NCBI GenBank assembly: GCA_009379825.1
Contig: WHTA01000059.1
Coordinates: 1 to 36,756 of the forward strand
Direction: 5' to 3'
Length of the DNA stretch: 36,756 nt
Source: Streptosporangiales bacterium
GTDB lineage: Bacteria; Actinomycetota; Actinomycetes; Streptosporangiales; WHST01
Shown piece by piece: positions 36,623 through 36,756 of the stretch; within the stretch, counting starts at the first letter, position 1; every line of letters begins with the position of its first letter. The notes below the pieces were generated by a model. The model was not told where the DNA came from, did not search any database, and saw only the letters and a list, made by a program, of their open reading frames with translations. A program made the position numbers and the translations under genes.

Positions 36623-36756
36623 TACTGCAACGGCACTTGCTTGACAGGTAGTTGATCATGGTCGGGTGGTTACCGATCTGGTGATAGATGAGCTGGATAC
36701 CTTGCATGAGCGGGTCGCGGGCCGGTTCGGGCGGGCGGAGCCGCGGGCTCGGGTGC
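36623..36756 (+). mobile_element. Left end of an insertion sequence (runs off the right edge)
   Basis: The element appears to begin right after CTAG (36619-36622) with TACTGCAACGGCACTTGC. CTAG fits the YTAR-type 4-bp target reported for the IS701 family. The remaining 134 bases contain the leader and the first codons of a transposase. The inner and right end are outside the window, so length and inverted repeats cannot be checked. Confidence 0.6.
36666..36756 (+). CDS. Transposase, N-terminal fragment (IS701/IS4-like)
   Basis: From GTG 36666 the frame reads VTDLVIDELDTLHERVAGRF then GRAEPRARV. The pattern 'ELD.LH.R...RF.RAEPR.R' is the usual start of actinobacterial IS701-type transposases. 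The protein is cut by the window edge after 30 codons. The fragment at position 1-150 is a transposase C-terminus, but its ending differs from what I would expect for this family, so the two may be different elements. Confidence 0.65.
   Translation, partial: MVTDLVIDELDTLHERVAGRFGRAEPRARV

Overview
The window is high-GC chromosomal DNA from an actinomycete. The evidence is its codon use and many GTG/TTG starts, an actinobacterial-type SOS box (TCGAAC-N4-GTTCGA), a CIRCE-controlled groEL, a HAIR (HspR) site in front of lon, and families such as DUF3159, DUF4031, a MacS-type sensor kinase, a bacterial XPB helicase with its helicase-associated partner, and the MetM/MetO pair beside groEL as in Streptomyces. 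I cannot name a genus. Both ends lie inside transposase genes (C-terminus at 1-150, N-terminus at 36666-36756), so this looks like a segment or contig bounded by insertion sequences.

Layout. 1-4.3 kb: transposase remnant, DksA/TraR zinc-finger protein, small membrane protein, trehalose synthesis (otsB and otsA around a DUF998 membrane protein). 4.3-6.1 kb: a clear SAM-I riboswitch, then a threonine-synthase-like PLP enzyme and a ThiS/MoaD sulfur carrier ending in Gly-Gly. This is best read as the MetM/MetO methionine route, not threonine synthesis. 6.1-9.5 kb: two single-helix anchored proteins, then groEL with two CIRCE operators and a strong terminator. 9.5-11.4 kb: dinB (Pol IV) with SOS boxes at both ends, a small SOS-box-linked ORF ending in a clamp-binding-like motif, and a 106-bp direct duplication. 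11.4-13.8 kb: Pro/Gln-rich membrane protein, DUF4031, DUF3159, alpha/beta hydrolase. 13.9-19.1 kb: helD-like helicase, a membrane protein and lon, all interrupted. 19.2-27.3 kb: M19 dipeptidase, a hypothetical protein, a five-helix beta-propeller protein, a DinB-fold protein, XPB helicase and its partner. 27.4-28.7 kb: a decayed type VII secretion target plus polymorphic toxin. 29.2-34.6 kb: a LacI-type regulator and its operator, two sugar-ABC permeases, a binding lipoprotein and a translationally coupled ADP-ribosylglycohydrolase. 34.6-36.6 kb: a nitroreductase fragment and a MacRS-like two-component system, then the second transposase.

The most striking property is how many genes are broken. 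dinB has lost its normal stop by a 1-nt shift. helD has two shifts near its 5' end. lon is shifted at its catalytic serine motif. A membrane protein has lost its middle. The type VII pair has a nonsense codon and shifts. One permease carries a perfect in-frame 117-bp tandem duplication and a probable shifted N-terminus. A deletion has joined the bodies of two convergent genes (ADP-ribosylglycohydrolase and an F420-type nitroreductase). Housekeeping genes such as groEL, otsA/B, metM/metO and XPB are intact. This could be genome decay with IS activity or a low-quality assembly; read mapping would separate the two.

The best candidates for new biology are the 58-codon ORF that starts inside an SOS box behind dinB and ends in GQPPLFS, the riboswitch-controlled MetM/MetO pair, and the ADP-ribosylglycohydrolase wired into a sugar-ABC operon.
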